This document shows, piece by piece, positions 7,663 to 15,492 of a stretch of 54,092 nt of DNA (positions are counted from its first letter, which is position 1; each line of letters starts with the position of its first letter). The translations under genes were made by a program, and so were the position numbers. Under the pieces are notes generated by a model. The model ran no database searches, had not been told where the DNA came from, and saw nothing but the letters and a program-made list of their open reading frames with translations. Origin of the DNA: Bacillota bacterium (lineage in GTDB: Bacteria; Bacillota; Bacilli; Paenibacillales; Paenibacillaceae); assembly GCA_023386495.1 (NCBI GenBank), contig JAEWJS010000019.1, forward strand, positions 1-54,092. The letters run 5' to 3'.

Positions 7663-7923
7663 GTGGCGGTCAAAGACGGCAAGGAGTACGTGAGTTATGT
7701 CGCGAAGCGGCTGGTCGATTATATCGACACGCCGACAGAGGAAAGACGCCGCCTGCGAACGGAAGCGAAGCAGCGGCGTGAGCCGTGGCTGGTGCGCTGG
7801 TTCGGCTGGACGGCGTACGGCGTCATTTTCTGGTGGCGCGCAAGACGGGAGAAAAGAGAGCGGGATTCGGAGCTTCAGATGGCCTCTGCAGGCCATTCGA
7901 ACGGTCATTCGGCCAAGCGCTGA
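7663..7923 (+). CDS. yqzE: YqzE family protein
   Basis: 86 residues. The N-terminal half fits YqzE of Bacillus: EYVSYVAKRLVDYIDTPTEERRR, then a charged KQRREP stretch and a short hydrophobic aromatic segment (WFGWTAYGVIFWW) that could sit at the membrane. The tail is Arg/Glu and Ser/His-rich. In Bacillus subtilis yqzE lies next to the comG genes. Here no competence genes are adjacent, so the function stays unknown. The start is GTG, with GAGGAGGG 9 bases upstream. It ends 14 bp from the stop of the convergent next gene. Confidence 0.8.
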   Translation: MAVKDGKEYVSYVAKRLVDYIDTPTEERRRLRTEAKQRREPWLVRWFGWTAYGVIFWWRARREKRERDSELQMASAGHSNGHSAKR

Positions 7924-7937
7924 GCGGCTATTGCCCG

Positions 7938-8858
7938 TTAGTCATAGAGCTGCGCATAACGCGCAAGGAACGAATAGGGCAGAAAGCGCAGACCGTCTTG
8001 GTCGACGGCAGCATAGGCAGTGCCGTCATTCCATTGATGCATCGCAGCCAACGGAAGCACATACAGGTGTTGTTCGTTGAACCATTCGGACACGAACCGG
8101 AGCTCGGCGCCGGCTTGCAGCTTCGCGGCGACATCCGCAGGGCCGCGCGCGGCAAGCGGCTCACGGGTCAGCCAAGGCATGCGCGCATACGGATCGAACG
8201 ACTCCGGCGCGACGACAGTCGATACGAGATGAATAAGCCGCGGCGAGTCATAAGCATCAGCCGATTCGAGCGCTTGAAGCTGTGCAGCCCAGTCGGCATC
8301 GTCGATCGGAAGCTGCTCGCCTGTCTTGGCATCCAGATAGATCGCGTCGGCAAGGGATGCCTTAGAGTCGGTAATGCGCCAAGCCGCTAACATCGCATTC
8401 GGATACAGCCTCTCCACTTGGAGAGGCTTCTTGTCATGCTGCGCGAGGAGCTCGAGCCGCGCCAGTCCTTGTCGCAGCGTCTGTTCCGCGAACAGCGGGT
8501 ATTCGCCCAAGCCGTATTCGGAGAGCTGGTAGCCGCCGTTTTCTTGCGCATGGACGACCATATAGCCGACAACCTCGGCGTCGTCTGTAATCGACTTGAG
8601 CAGTACGAGCCAGCCATGCGTGCCGGGCCCGAGCGGCATCAGCTCGATCTTGGCTGCTCCGAAGGATTGGAAGCCCGGCGCGCTAGCAAGGGTTTGCGCC
8701 CATACAGCGATTTGCGCTTGAAGCGCTTCGCGCTGCGATGGAGCAGCGAGAGCGGGATTAGAAGGGTTCGAAGCAGCCGCTGAAGCGATCGACGAAGCCG
8801 TCAGCGTCGCCGCAGCGAGCAGGGTGAAGATCATATTTTTAACAAGGAGCCTACGCAT
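7938..8858 (-). CDS. Secreted protein of unknown function
   Basis: 306 residues from the ATG at 8858, chosen because AAAGGCGG lies upstream; a GTG at 8912 would add 18 residues but has no ribosome site. A clear signal peptide (MIFTLLAAATLTASSIASAAA) predicts export. The mature part holds two alpha/beta segments: a first with GYMVVHAQENGGYQLSEYGLGEYPLF and a second ending WNDGTAYAAVDQDGLRFLPYSFLARY. It has no Cys and no catalytic motif that I recognise. The first segment loosely resembles PepSY-like or YcdB-like propeptide folds; this is a guess. Convergent with yqzE. Confidence 0.65.
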   Translation of the reverse strand: MRRLLVKNMIFTLLAAATLTASSIASAAASNPSNPALAAPSQREALQAQIAVWAQTLASAPGFQSFGAAKIELMPLGPGTHGWLVLLKSITDDAEVVGYMVVHAQENGGYQLSEYGLGEYPLFAEQTLRQGLARLELLAQHDKKPLQVERLYPNAMLAAWRITDSKASLADAIYLDAKTGEQLPIDDADWAAQLQALESADAYDSPRLIHLVSTVVAPESFDPYARMPWLTREPLAARGPADVAAKLQAGAELRFVSEWFNEQHLYVLPLAAMHQWNDGTAYAAVDQDGLRFLPYSFLARYAQLYD

Positions 8859-9049
8859 CGATTGTATCGCCGCCTTTGCTAGGGAAGGTAAATGCTTGTC
8901 CAGCCGTTTCACTCATTGTACAGGCATTGCCGCGAGAAGGCTGTTACAACCTGTCGCGCGAATTCCCGCATATCCCTACTATTTTTGACGTACTTCTGCG
9001 AAATAGCCAACAATCAGCCGTAGGCCGTACATCAACGGCCATTAAATAT
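8859..9049. other. Intergenic stretch, nothing clear
   Basis: AT/GC-mixed DNA before the secreted-protein gene. It should hold that gene's promoter, but no convincing -35/-10 pair is seen, and there are no repeats or coding signals. Confidence 0.4.
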
Positions 9050-9199
9050 GGTCGCTTGTCAGGACCGAGAAGGTTGAACGATAGTAGAAAATGAGGAGCG
9101 GAGTGTAGTCAGAGCTACATGAGCACCGGAATTTTCGCTAGCGTTCAAGATTCGACGTCGAATAGGCTTCGAAGCTCCACATCGTCATCACAAGCGACC
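9050..9199 (-). repeat. 150-bp structured palindromic element (MITE- or REP-like)
   Basis: Bounded by a perfect 10-bp terminal inverted repeat (GGTCGCTTGT at 9050, ACAAGCGACC at 9190). Inside lie a second pair of arms (TTGAACG at 9074, CGTTCAA at 9142) with an imperfect stem between them, capped by GTGTAG/CTACAT at 9103/9115. A perfect 14-bp palindrome ATTCGACGTCGAAT sits at 9150. It begins one base after the yqhG stop on the minus strand and could fold as a branched RNA. The layout suggests a dispersed non-coding repeat. My impression that similar sequences recur in Paenibacillus genomes is unverified. Confidence 0.7.
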
Positions 9200-9200
9200 C

Positions 9201-10139
9201 TTACTCTATGCCGGTTAGGTGGAATAGGCCGGTGTTGATACAGGAAGCCGTCACGCGCGGCTTAAGCTGCCATTCAACCTCGGCGCGTCGGTTCTCGTAC
9301 TGCGTGCGGATCGCTTCGCGCTGCTCCTCTTCGGCACTCTCGAGCAGGGGCTCATAGTAGCCGTTAATCAGCGCGAGCTCCTCTTCGGCGCGAGCGGCAG
9401 CTGCGACCGCCCAGCCGTAATCATAGCTTCTAAGCTTGCGTTCCAGGATCGTCTCGACGATGCCTGCCGCACGCGCAAGCGTGTACGCGCTCTTCGCGAT
9501 GTGCACGTTAGCCGGCAGCCGCGGCGTCATCTTCAGGTTAAGCAGTCGGTCATAGAAGCCCTCCACGCAGATGCCGGTCGCGAGCGAGACGCCGAAGGAA
9601 TGCAGCTCTTCGCGCTTCATGTCGCATTGGAAGGAGACCTTAATGTTCACGCCGAGCCAGGGCGTATAGGGAATCGAATCGAACGGCCCCGACGCCTTGG
9701 CGTCCGGCTGCTGGAACAGGCAGACATACCGGCCGTTCGACAACGCCGCCCCCATTAGCTGGTCGAGCCTGCGCGAGCCGTAATGCAGCTCCTCGCGCGG
9801 CATCCGCGCGCCGAGCGTACCGTGGACGTGGCCGAATGAGCGGACGAGCGCGGCATCGGCGCCGGCTTGAAGCGGGTTTGCGGCGGCAGGGGCGGGGGCA
9901 GGCGGCGCAGCCTCCGCTGCGTCATACTTGGCGCTATCGGTCACGAACAGATACGACATCGTCTCCGGCTCTGCGCCCGTCCGGTCGACGAAGCTCCAAT
10001 AATAGGGGCGGTTCGTCAGCTCGCGATCGGCCGCCGGCGACAGCTTCACCTTGAAGTGCGCGGGAGACTTCTCCATAATGGCGCAGCCCGTTGCATCCAG
10101 GTAGCGTTCAACGAACTTATGAACCTGCTTGGCGTTCAA
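9201..10139 (-). CDS. yqhG: YqhG family protein
   Basis: 312 residues, soluble, function unknown. The call rests on the conserved N-terminus (FVERYLDATGCAIMEKSPAHFKVKLSPAADRELTNRPYYWSFV), a central LGVNIKVSFQCDMKREELHSFGVSL and the context. As in Bacillus subtilis, it directly follows the SNF2 helicase gene yqhH, with a 4-bp ATGA overlap, so the two are translationally coupled. A Pro/Ala-rich insert at about 75-90 looks like a linker between two halves. The C-terminal 80 residues are a Glu/Arg-rich coiled helix. It may work with the helicase, but no activity is established. Confidence 0.85.
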   Translation of the reverse strand: MNAKQVHKFVERYLDATGCAIMEKSPAHFKVKLSPAADRELTNRPYYWSFVDRTGAEPETMSYLFVTDSAKYDAAEAAPPAPAPAAANPLQAGADAALVRSFGHVHGTLGARMPREELHYGSRRLDQLMGAALSNGRYVCLFQQPDAKASGPFDSIPYTPWLGVNIKVSFQCDMKREELHSFGVSLATGICVEGFYDRLLNLKMTPRLPANVHIAKSAYTLARAAGIVETILERKLRSYDYGWAVAAAARAEEELALINGYYEPLLESAEEEQREAIRTQYENRRAEVEWQLKPRVTASCINTGLFHLTGIE

Positions 10140-11935
10140 GGTCTCACCTCCACCGTCGTTCCTAGATTGCCGAGAATGGCGCCGATCGGCATCTCGGTCG
10201 AATCGCTCTGCTTAGCGCCATCACCCTGCAGCTTCTGACCGAGCGTGCTGCCGAGCGTATCGATCTGATGCTTCAGATCGGCATCGCCGCGCGCCTCGAG
10301 CATCATCTTCGCGAGCCGCTGCTCGAGCGGCTGCTCTTCCTTCTCGAAGCGCTCCAGAATATGATCGAGCTCGCCGATGACCAGCTCGAACAGATTGATC
10401 TTCTCATGCAAGAGCCGCACGATATGCTCCTCGATCGTGCCGAGCGTGCATAGATTGTAGATCTTGACGTCGTTCTGCTGTCCCAGCCGGTGTACCCGGC
10501 CGATCCGCTGCTCGACGCGCATCGGGTTCCACGGCAGGTCGAAGTTGATCATGTGGTGACAGAACTGCAGGTTGATGCCTTCGCCGCCGGCTTCGGTCGC
10601 GATCAGCACCTGCGCGCGGCCGCGGAACAGATCCATCATCCAATCCTTCTTGCCGCGGTTCATGCCGCCGCGATAGGGGACGGCGATCAGATCATGATTC
10701 TTGAAAAATTGCAGCAAATACTCCTGGGTTGCCCGGTATTCGGTGAACAGGATCACCTTGTCGTTCATGCTGCGAATCAGCTTCAACGCCTGCTCGGCCT
10801 TCGAGTTCGCTTGGATCTTGCGGATGAATTCGACGAGCTCCCAGATCTTCGGCCGCATCGGCGAGTCTTCGGCCGTCTTCTTGAACAGGTTCACGAGCGT
10901 CAGGAACACGGCATCCCGACTGCTGCACACTTCGCGCTGCAGCGTGACGAGCGACAGCATGCTCGTCATGTCGCCGCCGCTTTCCTGGTATCGTTCGCGC
11001 ACGAAGCCCGTCACGGCTTCGTACAGCGCTTTCTCTTCTGCCGACAACTCGACCGTGACATTGCGCACGATGCGCTTCGTGAAGTGGATGCCGCCGTCGC
11101 CGCGCCGGTTGCGAATCATGACGGCTGACAGGGCTTCTTGCAGTCTGTCTTCGTTCTTCGGCTGCCGCTTATCCACGACATAGTTCGCCGAGAAGTCGCT
11201 CTGCCCGCCCAGTTGACCGGGCTTCAGCAGCGTGATCAAGTTGTAAAGCTCGTCGAGATCGTTCTGCACCGGCGTCGCCGTGAGGAGCAGGCAATATTTT
11301 TTGCGAAGCTGCTGCACGAATTGATAGTTCGTCGTCTTCTTGTTCTTCAGCTTATGCGCCTCGTCGATGATCAGCATGTCATAGTCGCTGCCGAGCAGCA
11401 GGTCGCGATGCGGGTCTCGCTTGGCGGTGTCGATCGATGCGACGACGACGTCGTAATGCCACGTGTGGGCCTTCTTCTGCGCGACGGCCGCGATGCCGAA
11501 CTTCTGGTTCAGCTCCCGTACCCATTGCAGGACGAGCGAAGCCGGCACGAGAATAAGCGCCTTGCGCACGAGTCCTCGCACCATATATTCCTTCAGGACG
11601 AGCCCGGCTTCGATTGTCTTGCCGAGTCCGACCTCGTCGGCCAGAATGGCGCGGCCGCCCATCTCGTGCAGCACCTTGCGGGCAGTGGACACTTGATGCT
11701 CCATCGGCTCGAAGGACGGCAGGCAGCGCATGCACTGCAGCTCATCGAAGCTGGATACGAGCTTGCTCTGTTCCGCTTCGACCGCCAGTTGGAACATCGT
11801 CCAATCATCCCACGGACCGTTGCGGGAGGCCCGCTCTTGCAGCTCATCCAGCCAATCGCGCTCGAACCGGAAGGCGGCCTCCGGGTGCACTTTGCGTTCA
11901 GTTGAAGGTTGGTTCGGTTTTCCCTCTAGCTGCAT
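10136..11935 (-). CDS. yqhH: SNF2-family DEAD/DEAH-like helicase YqhH
   Basis: 599 residues from the ATG at 11935, which has GGAGAAGGAG 7 bases upstream; the open frame continues 42 residues further without a ribosome site. All Swi2/Snf2 motifs are present in order: ILADEVGLGKTIEAGL (motif I), IIDEAHKLKNK (II), LLLTATPVQND (III), then VILFTEYRATQEYL (IV), IATEAGGEGINLQFC (V) and RIGRVHRLGQ (VI). Such proteins are ATP-driven DNA translocases that remodel nucleic acid-protein complexes; the role in bacteria is unknown. It is the first gene of a two-gene operon with yqhG. Confidence 0.92.
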   Translation of the reverse strand: MQLEGKPNQPSTERKVHPEAAFRFERDWLDELQERASRNGPWDDWTMFQLAVEAEQSKLVSSFDELQCMRCLPSFEPMEHQVSTARKVLHEMGGRAILADEVGLGKTIEAGLVLKEYMVRGLVRKALILVPASLVLQWVRELNQKFGIAAVAQKKAHTWHYDVVVASIDTAKRDPHRDLLLGSDYDMLIIDEAHKLKNKKTTNYQFVQQLRKKYCLLLTATPVQNDLDELYNLITLLKPGQLGGQSDFSANYVVDKRQPKNEDRLQEALSAVMIRNRRGDGGIHFTKRIVRNVTVELSAEEKALYEAVTGFVRERYQESGGDMTSMLSLVTLQREVCSSRDAVFLTLVNLFKKTAEDSPMRPKIWELVEFIRKIQANSKAEQALKLIRSMNDKVILFTEYRATQEYLLQFFKNHDLIAVPYRGGMNRGKKDWMMDLFRGRAQVLIATEAGGEGINLQFCHHMINFDLPWNPMRVEQRIGRVHRLGQQNDVKIYNLCTLGTIEEHIVRLLHEKINLFELVIGELDHILERFEKEEQPLEQRLAKMMLEARGDADLKHQIDTLGSTLGQKLQGDGAKQSDSTEMPIGAILGNLGTTVEVRP

Positions 11936-12068
11936 GGAAGCTCCTTCTCCTTTCCAACCAGAGATTGCGTTATGGTTAGTATGACCGTTAAATCCAGTAT
12001 TCATAAGGGTTCTAGGGCTTTGGCTCGAAATAAGTCGAAAGTCGCAGTCCTTTTTCAACAAATGGTGC

Positions 12069-12097
12069 TTGGATTACAACATCTAGTGTAGTAGAAT
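12069..12097 (+). promoter_or_regulatory. Promoter of nrdJ
   Basis: TTGGAT and TAGAAT are separated by 17 bp, and they lie between and inside the two NrdR-type boxes, as expected for a repressed promoter. Confidence 0.65.
12074..12089 (+). promoter_or_regulatory. NrdR box 1 (distal)
   Basis: TTACAACATCTAGTGT matches 13 of 16 positions of the NrdR consensus ACACWATATCTWGTGT. It starts 33 bp, about three helical turns, before box 2, the arrangement needed for cooperative NrdR binding. Confidence 0.65.
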
Positions 12098-12106
12098 ATT
12101 AGTTGC

Positions 12107-12122
12107 ACACCATATCTTGTGG
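12107..12122 (+). promoter_or_regulatory. NrdR box 2 (proximal)
   Basis: ACACCATATCTTGTGG matches 14 of 16 consensus positions and lies just downstream of the -10, near the expected transcription start. Confidence 0.75.
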
Positions 12123-12208
12123 GTAAATTTTTACATATGTTGAATGACAACTTCGGGGTATGGTGCAGGCCGGCAGCAATTATCATCGAATTATCGGGAG
12201 GCGTTGTG

Positions 12209-14827
12209 GTGAAAGCGACGAAGAAGAGCCGATTGGAAGGGCTAAGCGAGAAAATCTTTTTGGATCGATATGCGTGGAAAAACGCGGACACGTCCGGCAC
12301 GAAGGTCGGCGACGTCGTACTTGCGCTTACGAAGGACGACCCTAAATTTCCTGCGAAGGAAGTAGGCGAAGTCATCGAACGCAAGGGCAATGTCGTGAAG
12401 GTCCGTACGCGCGGCGGCGATGTCGTCGAGACGACGGTCGAGAAGGTGACTCTGACGATCGAGAAGACTCCCGAGGAAATGTGGGATCGTCTGGCTGCTA
12501 CGATGGCTTCCGTCGAAGATACGAATGAGAAACAAGCGCAATGGACAGAGCGCTTTCGCTATATATTGGATGACTGGAAGCTCGTGCCGGGCGGACGGAT
12601 CGCGGCAGGCGCAGGGACAAGCGAGGAGCTGACGCTGTTCAACTGCTACGTCATCCCGTCGCCTAAGGACAGCCGCGGCGGCATTATGGAGACGCTGAGC
12701 GAGATGACCGAGATCATGGCGCGCGGCGGCGGCGTAGGCATCAACCTGTCTTCGCTTCGTCCTCGCCGTTCGGTCGTGGCCGGCGTGAACGGATCCTCCA
12801 GCGGCGCGGTATCTTGGGGCGGATTGTTCAGCTACACGACAGGCTTGATCGAGCAGGGCGGCAGCCGCCGCGGCGCGCTCATGCTGATGATCAACGATTG
12901 GCACCCGGACCTGCTCGACTTCATTACGGTTAAGCAGACGATGGGCCAAGTGACGAACGCGAACCTGTCGGTCTGCGTGAGCAACGACTTCATGAAGGCC
13001 GTGAAGGAGGATCTCGAGTGGGAGCTGGTCTTCCCGGATACGAAGGATCCCGAGTACGACGAGCTGTGGGACGGCGATCTCGAGAAGTGGCGCTCCCTAG
13101 GTAAAAAAGTGCTTCCTTATAAGACGGTGCAAGCGCGCGACGTCTGGCATACGATTATCGAATCTGCTTGGAAGTCGGCGGAGCCCGGCGTCGTGTTCAT
13201 GGAATACTACAACCAGATGTCGAACAGCTGGTACTTCAACCCGATCATCTGCACGAATCCTTGCGGCGAGCAAGGCCTGCCGGGCTGGGGCGTCTGCAAC
13301 CTGTCGGCGATGAACCTGTCCAAGTTCTACGACGAAGAGAAGAACGACGTAGCTTGGGATGAGCTGTCGAAGGTGACCCGCTGGTCGGTTCGCTTCCTCG
13401 ATAACGTCATCGATAAGACGCCGTACCATTTTCCGGAGAATGAACGGAACCAGCAGGCCGAGCGCCGCGTAGGTCTCGGAACGATGGGGCTGGCCGAGCT
13501 GATGATCAAGCTGGGCGTCCGCTACGGCAGCCCGGAGTCGCTGGAATTCCTCGATAAGCTGTATGGCTTCATCGCGAAGGAATCGTATCTGGCGTCCACG
13601 GAAATTGCGGCGGAGAAGGGCTCGTTCCCTGAGTTCATCGCGGATAAGTTTCTGCAGAGCGGCTTCATGAAAAATATGGCGAGCGTGTATCCGGAGGTTA
13701 CGGATGCGATCGCGAAGCGCGGCATGCGCAACGTGACCGTCATTACGCAAGCGCCGACGGGCAGCACGGGTACGATGGTCGGAACATCGACGGGCATCGA
13801 GCCGTACTTCGCGTTCGAGTTCTACCGTCAGAGCCGCCTCGGCTTCGACAAGCAGCTCGTGCCGATTGCGCAGGAATGGCAGGACGCGCATCCGGGCGAG
13901 GAATTGCCGGACTACTTCGTGACGTCGATGAATCTGTCGGCGAAGGATCACATCCGCGTGCAAGCAGCGATCCAGCGCTGGGTGGACAGCTCGATCTCGA
14001 AGACGGCGAACTGTCCTGCGGACTTCACGGTCGATGAGACGAAGGAGCTGTACGAGCTCGCGTTCGATCTCGGCTGCAAGGGCGTCACGATCTACCGCGA
14101 CGGCAGCCGCGACGTGCAGGTACTGTCGACGAAGAAGGAAGAGAAGACCGAGGACAAGGCGATTGCGGCAGCAGTAGAGCCTGCAGCGGTTGAGCCAGCG
14201 GAAGAAGCGGAATCGGTCAGCGTGCTGAACTCCGCATTGAATGCAGGCGTGACGAAGCAGGAAGAGCAAGTATTCGATAAGCAGTACAAGCGTCGCCCAT
14301 CCGTTCTGCGCGGCGCGACGTACAAGATCAACACGCCGTTCGGCATGGCGTACATCACGATCAACGATATCGACGGCACGCCTGGGGAGATTTTCCTCAA
14401 CGTGGGCAAAGCCGGCTCCGACGTGTTCGCGATGGCAGAAGCGCTGGGTCGCGTCTGCTCGCTGTTCCTGCGCTACGGCGACCACGGCAACAAGGTGAAG
14501 CTGCTGGTGAAGCATCTGAAGGGCATCGGCGGCACCGGCGCAATCGGCTTCGGCCCGAACCGCGTCGAGTCGATCGCGGACGCGCTCGCCAAGTCGATCG
14601 AGCAGCACGTCGCGGCGAACGAGGCAGCTGACGCGCACGCACATGCGCATGAGGCGCCGCCGATCGCTGCAGCTGCGGAAGCTGCTCCTGCAGCGGTTGC
14701 AGCGGCTGGGGAGAAAGAGGGACCGGTTACGTCCCGCGACTTCTGCCCATCCTGCGGCTCGGCATCGCTCTTGAACGTGGAAGGCTGCAAGACTTGCAGC
14801 AACTGCGGCTATAGCAAGTGCTCGTAA
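12209..14827 (+). CDS. nrdJ: Adenosylcobalamin-dependent (class II) ribonucleotide reductase
   Basis: Reduces ribonucleotides to deoxyribonucleotides in the cytoplasm using a B12-generated thiyl radical, without oxygen. 872 residues from GTG 12209 (GGGAGG 7 bases upstream; a longer frame starts at 12119 inside the NrdR box). Key residues: Cys146 in FNCYVIP, the NPCGE loop with radical Cys352, and Cys363 in VCNLSAMNLS. Further on are APTGSTGTM and the glycine-rich GGSRRGALM. Residues about 690-830 form a TSCPD-type domain (TPFGMAYITINDIDGTPGEIFLNVGKAGS). An Ala/His-rich linker leads to a final zinc ribbon (FCPSCG, CKTCSNCG). Two NrdR boxes control it. No cobalamin riboswitch is seen. Confidence 0.95.
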   Translation: MKATKKSRLEGLSEKIFLDRYAWKNADTSGTKVGDVVLALTKDDPKFPAKEVGEVIERKGNVVKVRTRGGDVVETTVEKVTLTIEKTPEEMWDRLAATMASVEDTNEKQAQWTERFRYILDDWKLVPGGRIAAGAGTSEELTLFNCYVIPSPKDSRGGIMETLSEMTEIMARGGGVGINLSSLRPRRSVVAGVNGSSSGAVSWGGLFSYTTGLIEQGGSRRGALMLMINDWHPDLLDFITVKQTMGQVTNANLSVCVSNDFMKAVKEDLEWELVFPDTKDPEYDELWDGDLEKWRSLGKKVLPYKTVQARDVWHTIIESAWKSAEPGVVFMEYYNQMSNSWYFNPIICTNPCGEQGLPGWGVCNLSAMNLSKFYDEEKNDVAWDELSKVTRWSVRFLDNVIDKTPYHFPENERNQQAERRVGLGTMGLAELMIKLGVRYGSPESLEFLDKLYGFIAKESYLASTEIAAEKGSFPEFIADKFLQSGFMKNMASVYPEVTDAIAKRGMRNVTVITQAPTGSTGTMVGTSTGIEPYFAFEFYRQSRLGFDKQLVPIAQEWQDAHPGEELPDYFVTSMNLSAKDHIRVQAAIQRWVDSSISKTANCPADFTVDETKELYELAFDLGCKGVTIYRDGSRDVQVLSTKKEEKTEDKAIAAAVEPAAVEPAEEAESVSVLNSALNAGVTKQEEQVFDKQYKRRPSVLRGATYKINTPFGMAYITINDIDGTPGEIFLNVGKAGSDVFAMAEALGRVCSLFLRYGDHGNKVKLLVKHLKGIGGTGAIGFGPNRVESIADALAKSIEQHVAANEAADAHAHAHEAPPIAAAAEAAPAAVAAAGEKEGPVTSRDFCPSCGSASLLNVEGCKTCSNCGYSKCS

Positions 14828-14835
14828 TCGTTTGA

Positions 14836-14882
14836 TAGCGAGAGGGAGAGGGAGAGGGCCTTTGGGCGCTCTCTCTTTATTT
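14836..14882 (+). terminator. Possible nrdJ terminator
   Basis: A GA-rich run (GAGAGGG repeats) can pair imperfectly with GCTCTCTCTTT downstream, followed by a short T-rich stretch. The pairing register is ambiguous. Confidence 0.45.
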
Positions 14883-14913
14883 GTGGGTGCTCGCCGAATG
14901 GTAGATGGAGAAG

Positions 14914-15085
14914 TGTACGATTTATCGTACAAAATAGGTTCGAAGTGGGGGGATTTGCGAGTTTTGTACGGTTAATCGTACAAAATCTTCGCCAGATTAG
15001 CCCAAGTGGTAGATTTTATACGAGATATCGTACAGAATGGTTATTCAGAGGGGATTCTGCCCTCAGGTGTACGATAAATCGTACA
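14914..15085. repeat. Array of four phased GTACGA/TCGTAC palindromes
   Basis: Four inverted repeats at 14914-14931, 14962-14985, 15018-15033 and 15068-15085. Arms are GTACG(A) and (T)CGTAC around a 4- to 6-base AT-rich centre. The second has perfect 9-bp arms TTTTGTACG/CGTACAAAA. Centres are 51, 52 and 51 bp apart, about five helical turns. The DNA between palindromes is mostly different, apart from partial likeness before the first and third (a GGTAGAT word). This fills the 400-bp gap between nrdJ and the toxin-antitoxin repeat. The last palindrome abuts the first antisense-RNA promoter. Function unknown; operators or protein-binding anchors are possible. Confidence 0.85.
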
Positions 15086-15115
15086 AACTGCTTGAATCGT
15101 GGTTATAATGAACCT

Positions 15116-15239
15116 AAAGAATGAGCCGTGCTGGTAACACGACTCCTTAGCACAATAGACCGCTTCAAAGGCGGTCGGCTTCGGTAAAGCGATCAAGTGA
15201 TAGACCGCAGACCTTGCAGGGGGGCGGTCTATTTCTTTT
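15116..15239 (+). ncRNA. Antisense RNA antitoxin, copy 1 (promoter impaired)
   Basis: Would start about 7 bases after TATAAT at 15104 and end at the hairpin ATAGACCGC/GCGGTCTAT (15200-15232) with TTCTTTT. It overlaps the 3' end of the toxin 1 frame. Compared with copy 2 the spacer between TTG and the -10 is 11 bp shorter, so no good -35 remains. Expression is doubtful. Confidence 0.5.
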
Positions 15240-15336
15240 GGCTAATCGCTACGATAATGGCAACGACCAGTGTCAGCAGTGCAATAAGCAGCGCACCAAA
15301 ACCGATCATCAACATCAAAGCGTCATTAACCTGCTT
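15229..15336 (-). pseudogene. Holin-like toxin copy 1, start codon lost
   Basis: The frame matches toxin copy 2 over 33 codons, but the two first codons read AAG CAG instead of ATG GAG because the copy joins antitoxin-promoter DNA there. An internal ATG at 15315 could give a 28-residue peptide (MLMIGFGALLIALLTLVVAI...), but the nearest SD-like AGCAGG is 14 bases off. Its stop codon lies inside the antisense terminator stem. Most likely a decayed copy. Confidence 0.6.
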
Positions 15337-15363
15337 GCACGAATAATATGGAAAAGATATAAT
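15335..15363 (+). promoter_or_regulatory. Promoter of antisense RNA copy 2
   Basis: TTGCAC, a 17-bp spacer and a perfect TATAAT. The -35 box overlaps the place where toxin copy 1 should have its start codon. Confidence 0.8.
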
Positions 15364-15369
15364 GAACCT

Positions 15370-15492
15370 AAAGAGGGAGCCGTGCGGGAAACACGACTCC
15401 TTAGCACAATAGACCGCTTCAAAGGCGGTCGGCTTCGAATAGCGATCAGGAAATAGACCGTATCCTTTGCAGGGGGGCGGTCTATTTCTTTT
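15370..15492 (+). ncRNA. Antisense RNA antitoxin, copy 2
   Basis: Predicted transcript of about 120 nt from the consensus promoter at 15335. It holds three hairpins: GGAGCCGTG/CACGACTCC (15376-15400), GACCGC/GCGGTC (about 15409-15430) and the terminator ATAGACCG/CGGTCTAT (15453-15485) with a T-rich tail. It is antisense to the 3' untranslated region and last codons of toxin copy 2. That is the arrangement of RatA/SR4-type antitoxins of Bacillus. Boundaries are inferred from sequence only. Confidence 0.7.

Noticed and set aside
12062..12208. Cobalamin riboswitch before nrdJ
   Set aside because: No B12 box or aptamer core is visible; the region holds NrdR boxes and a promoter instead.
13097..14932. 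611-codon open frame antisense to nrdJ
   Set aside because: It lies wholly within a well-supported gene, is Arg/Leu-rich with no family features, and is typical of antisense frames in GC-rich DNA.
14914..15085. CRISPR array
   Set aside because: Four short palindromes with 51-bp spacing have variable cores and spacers of unequal type, and no cas genes are nearby.
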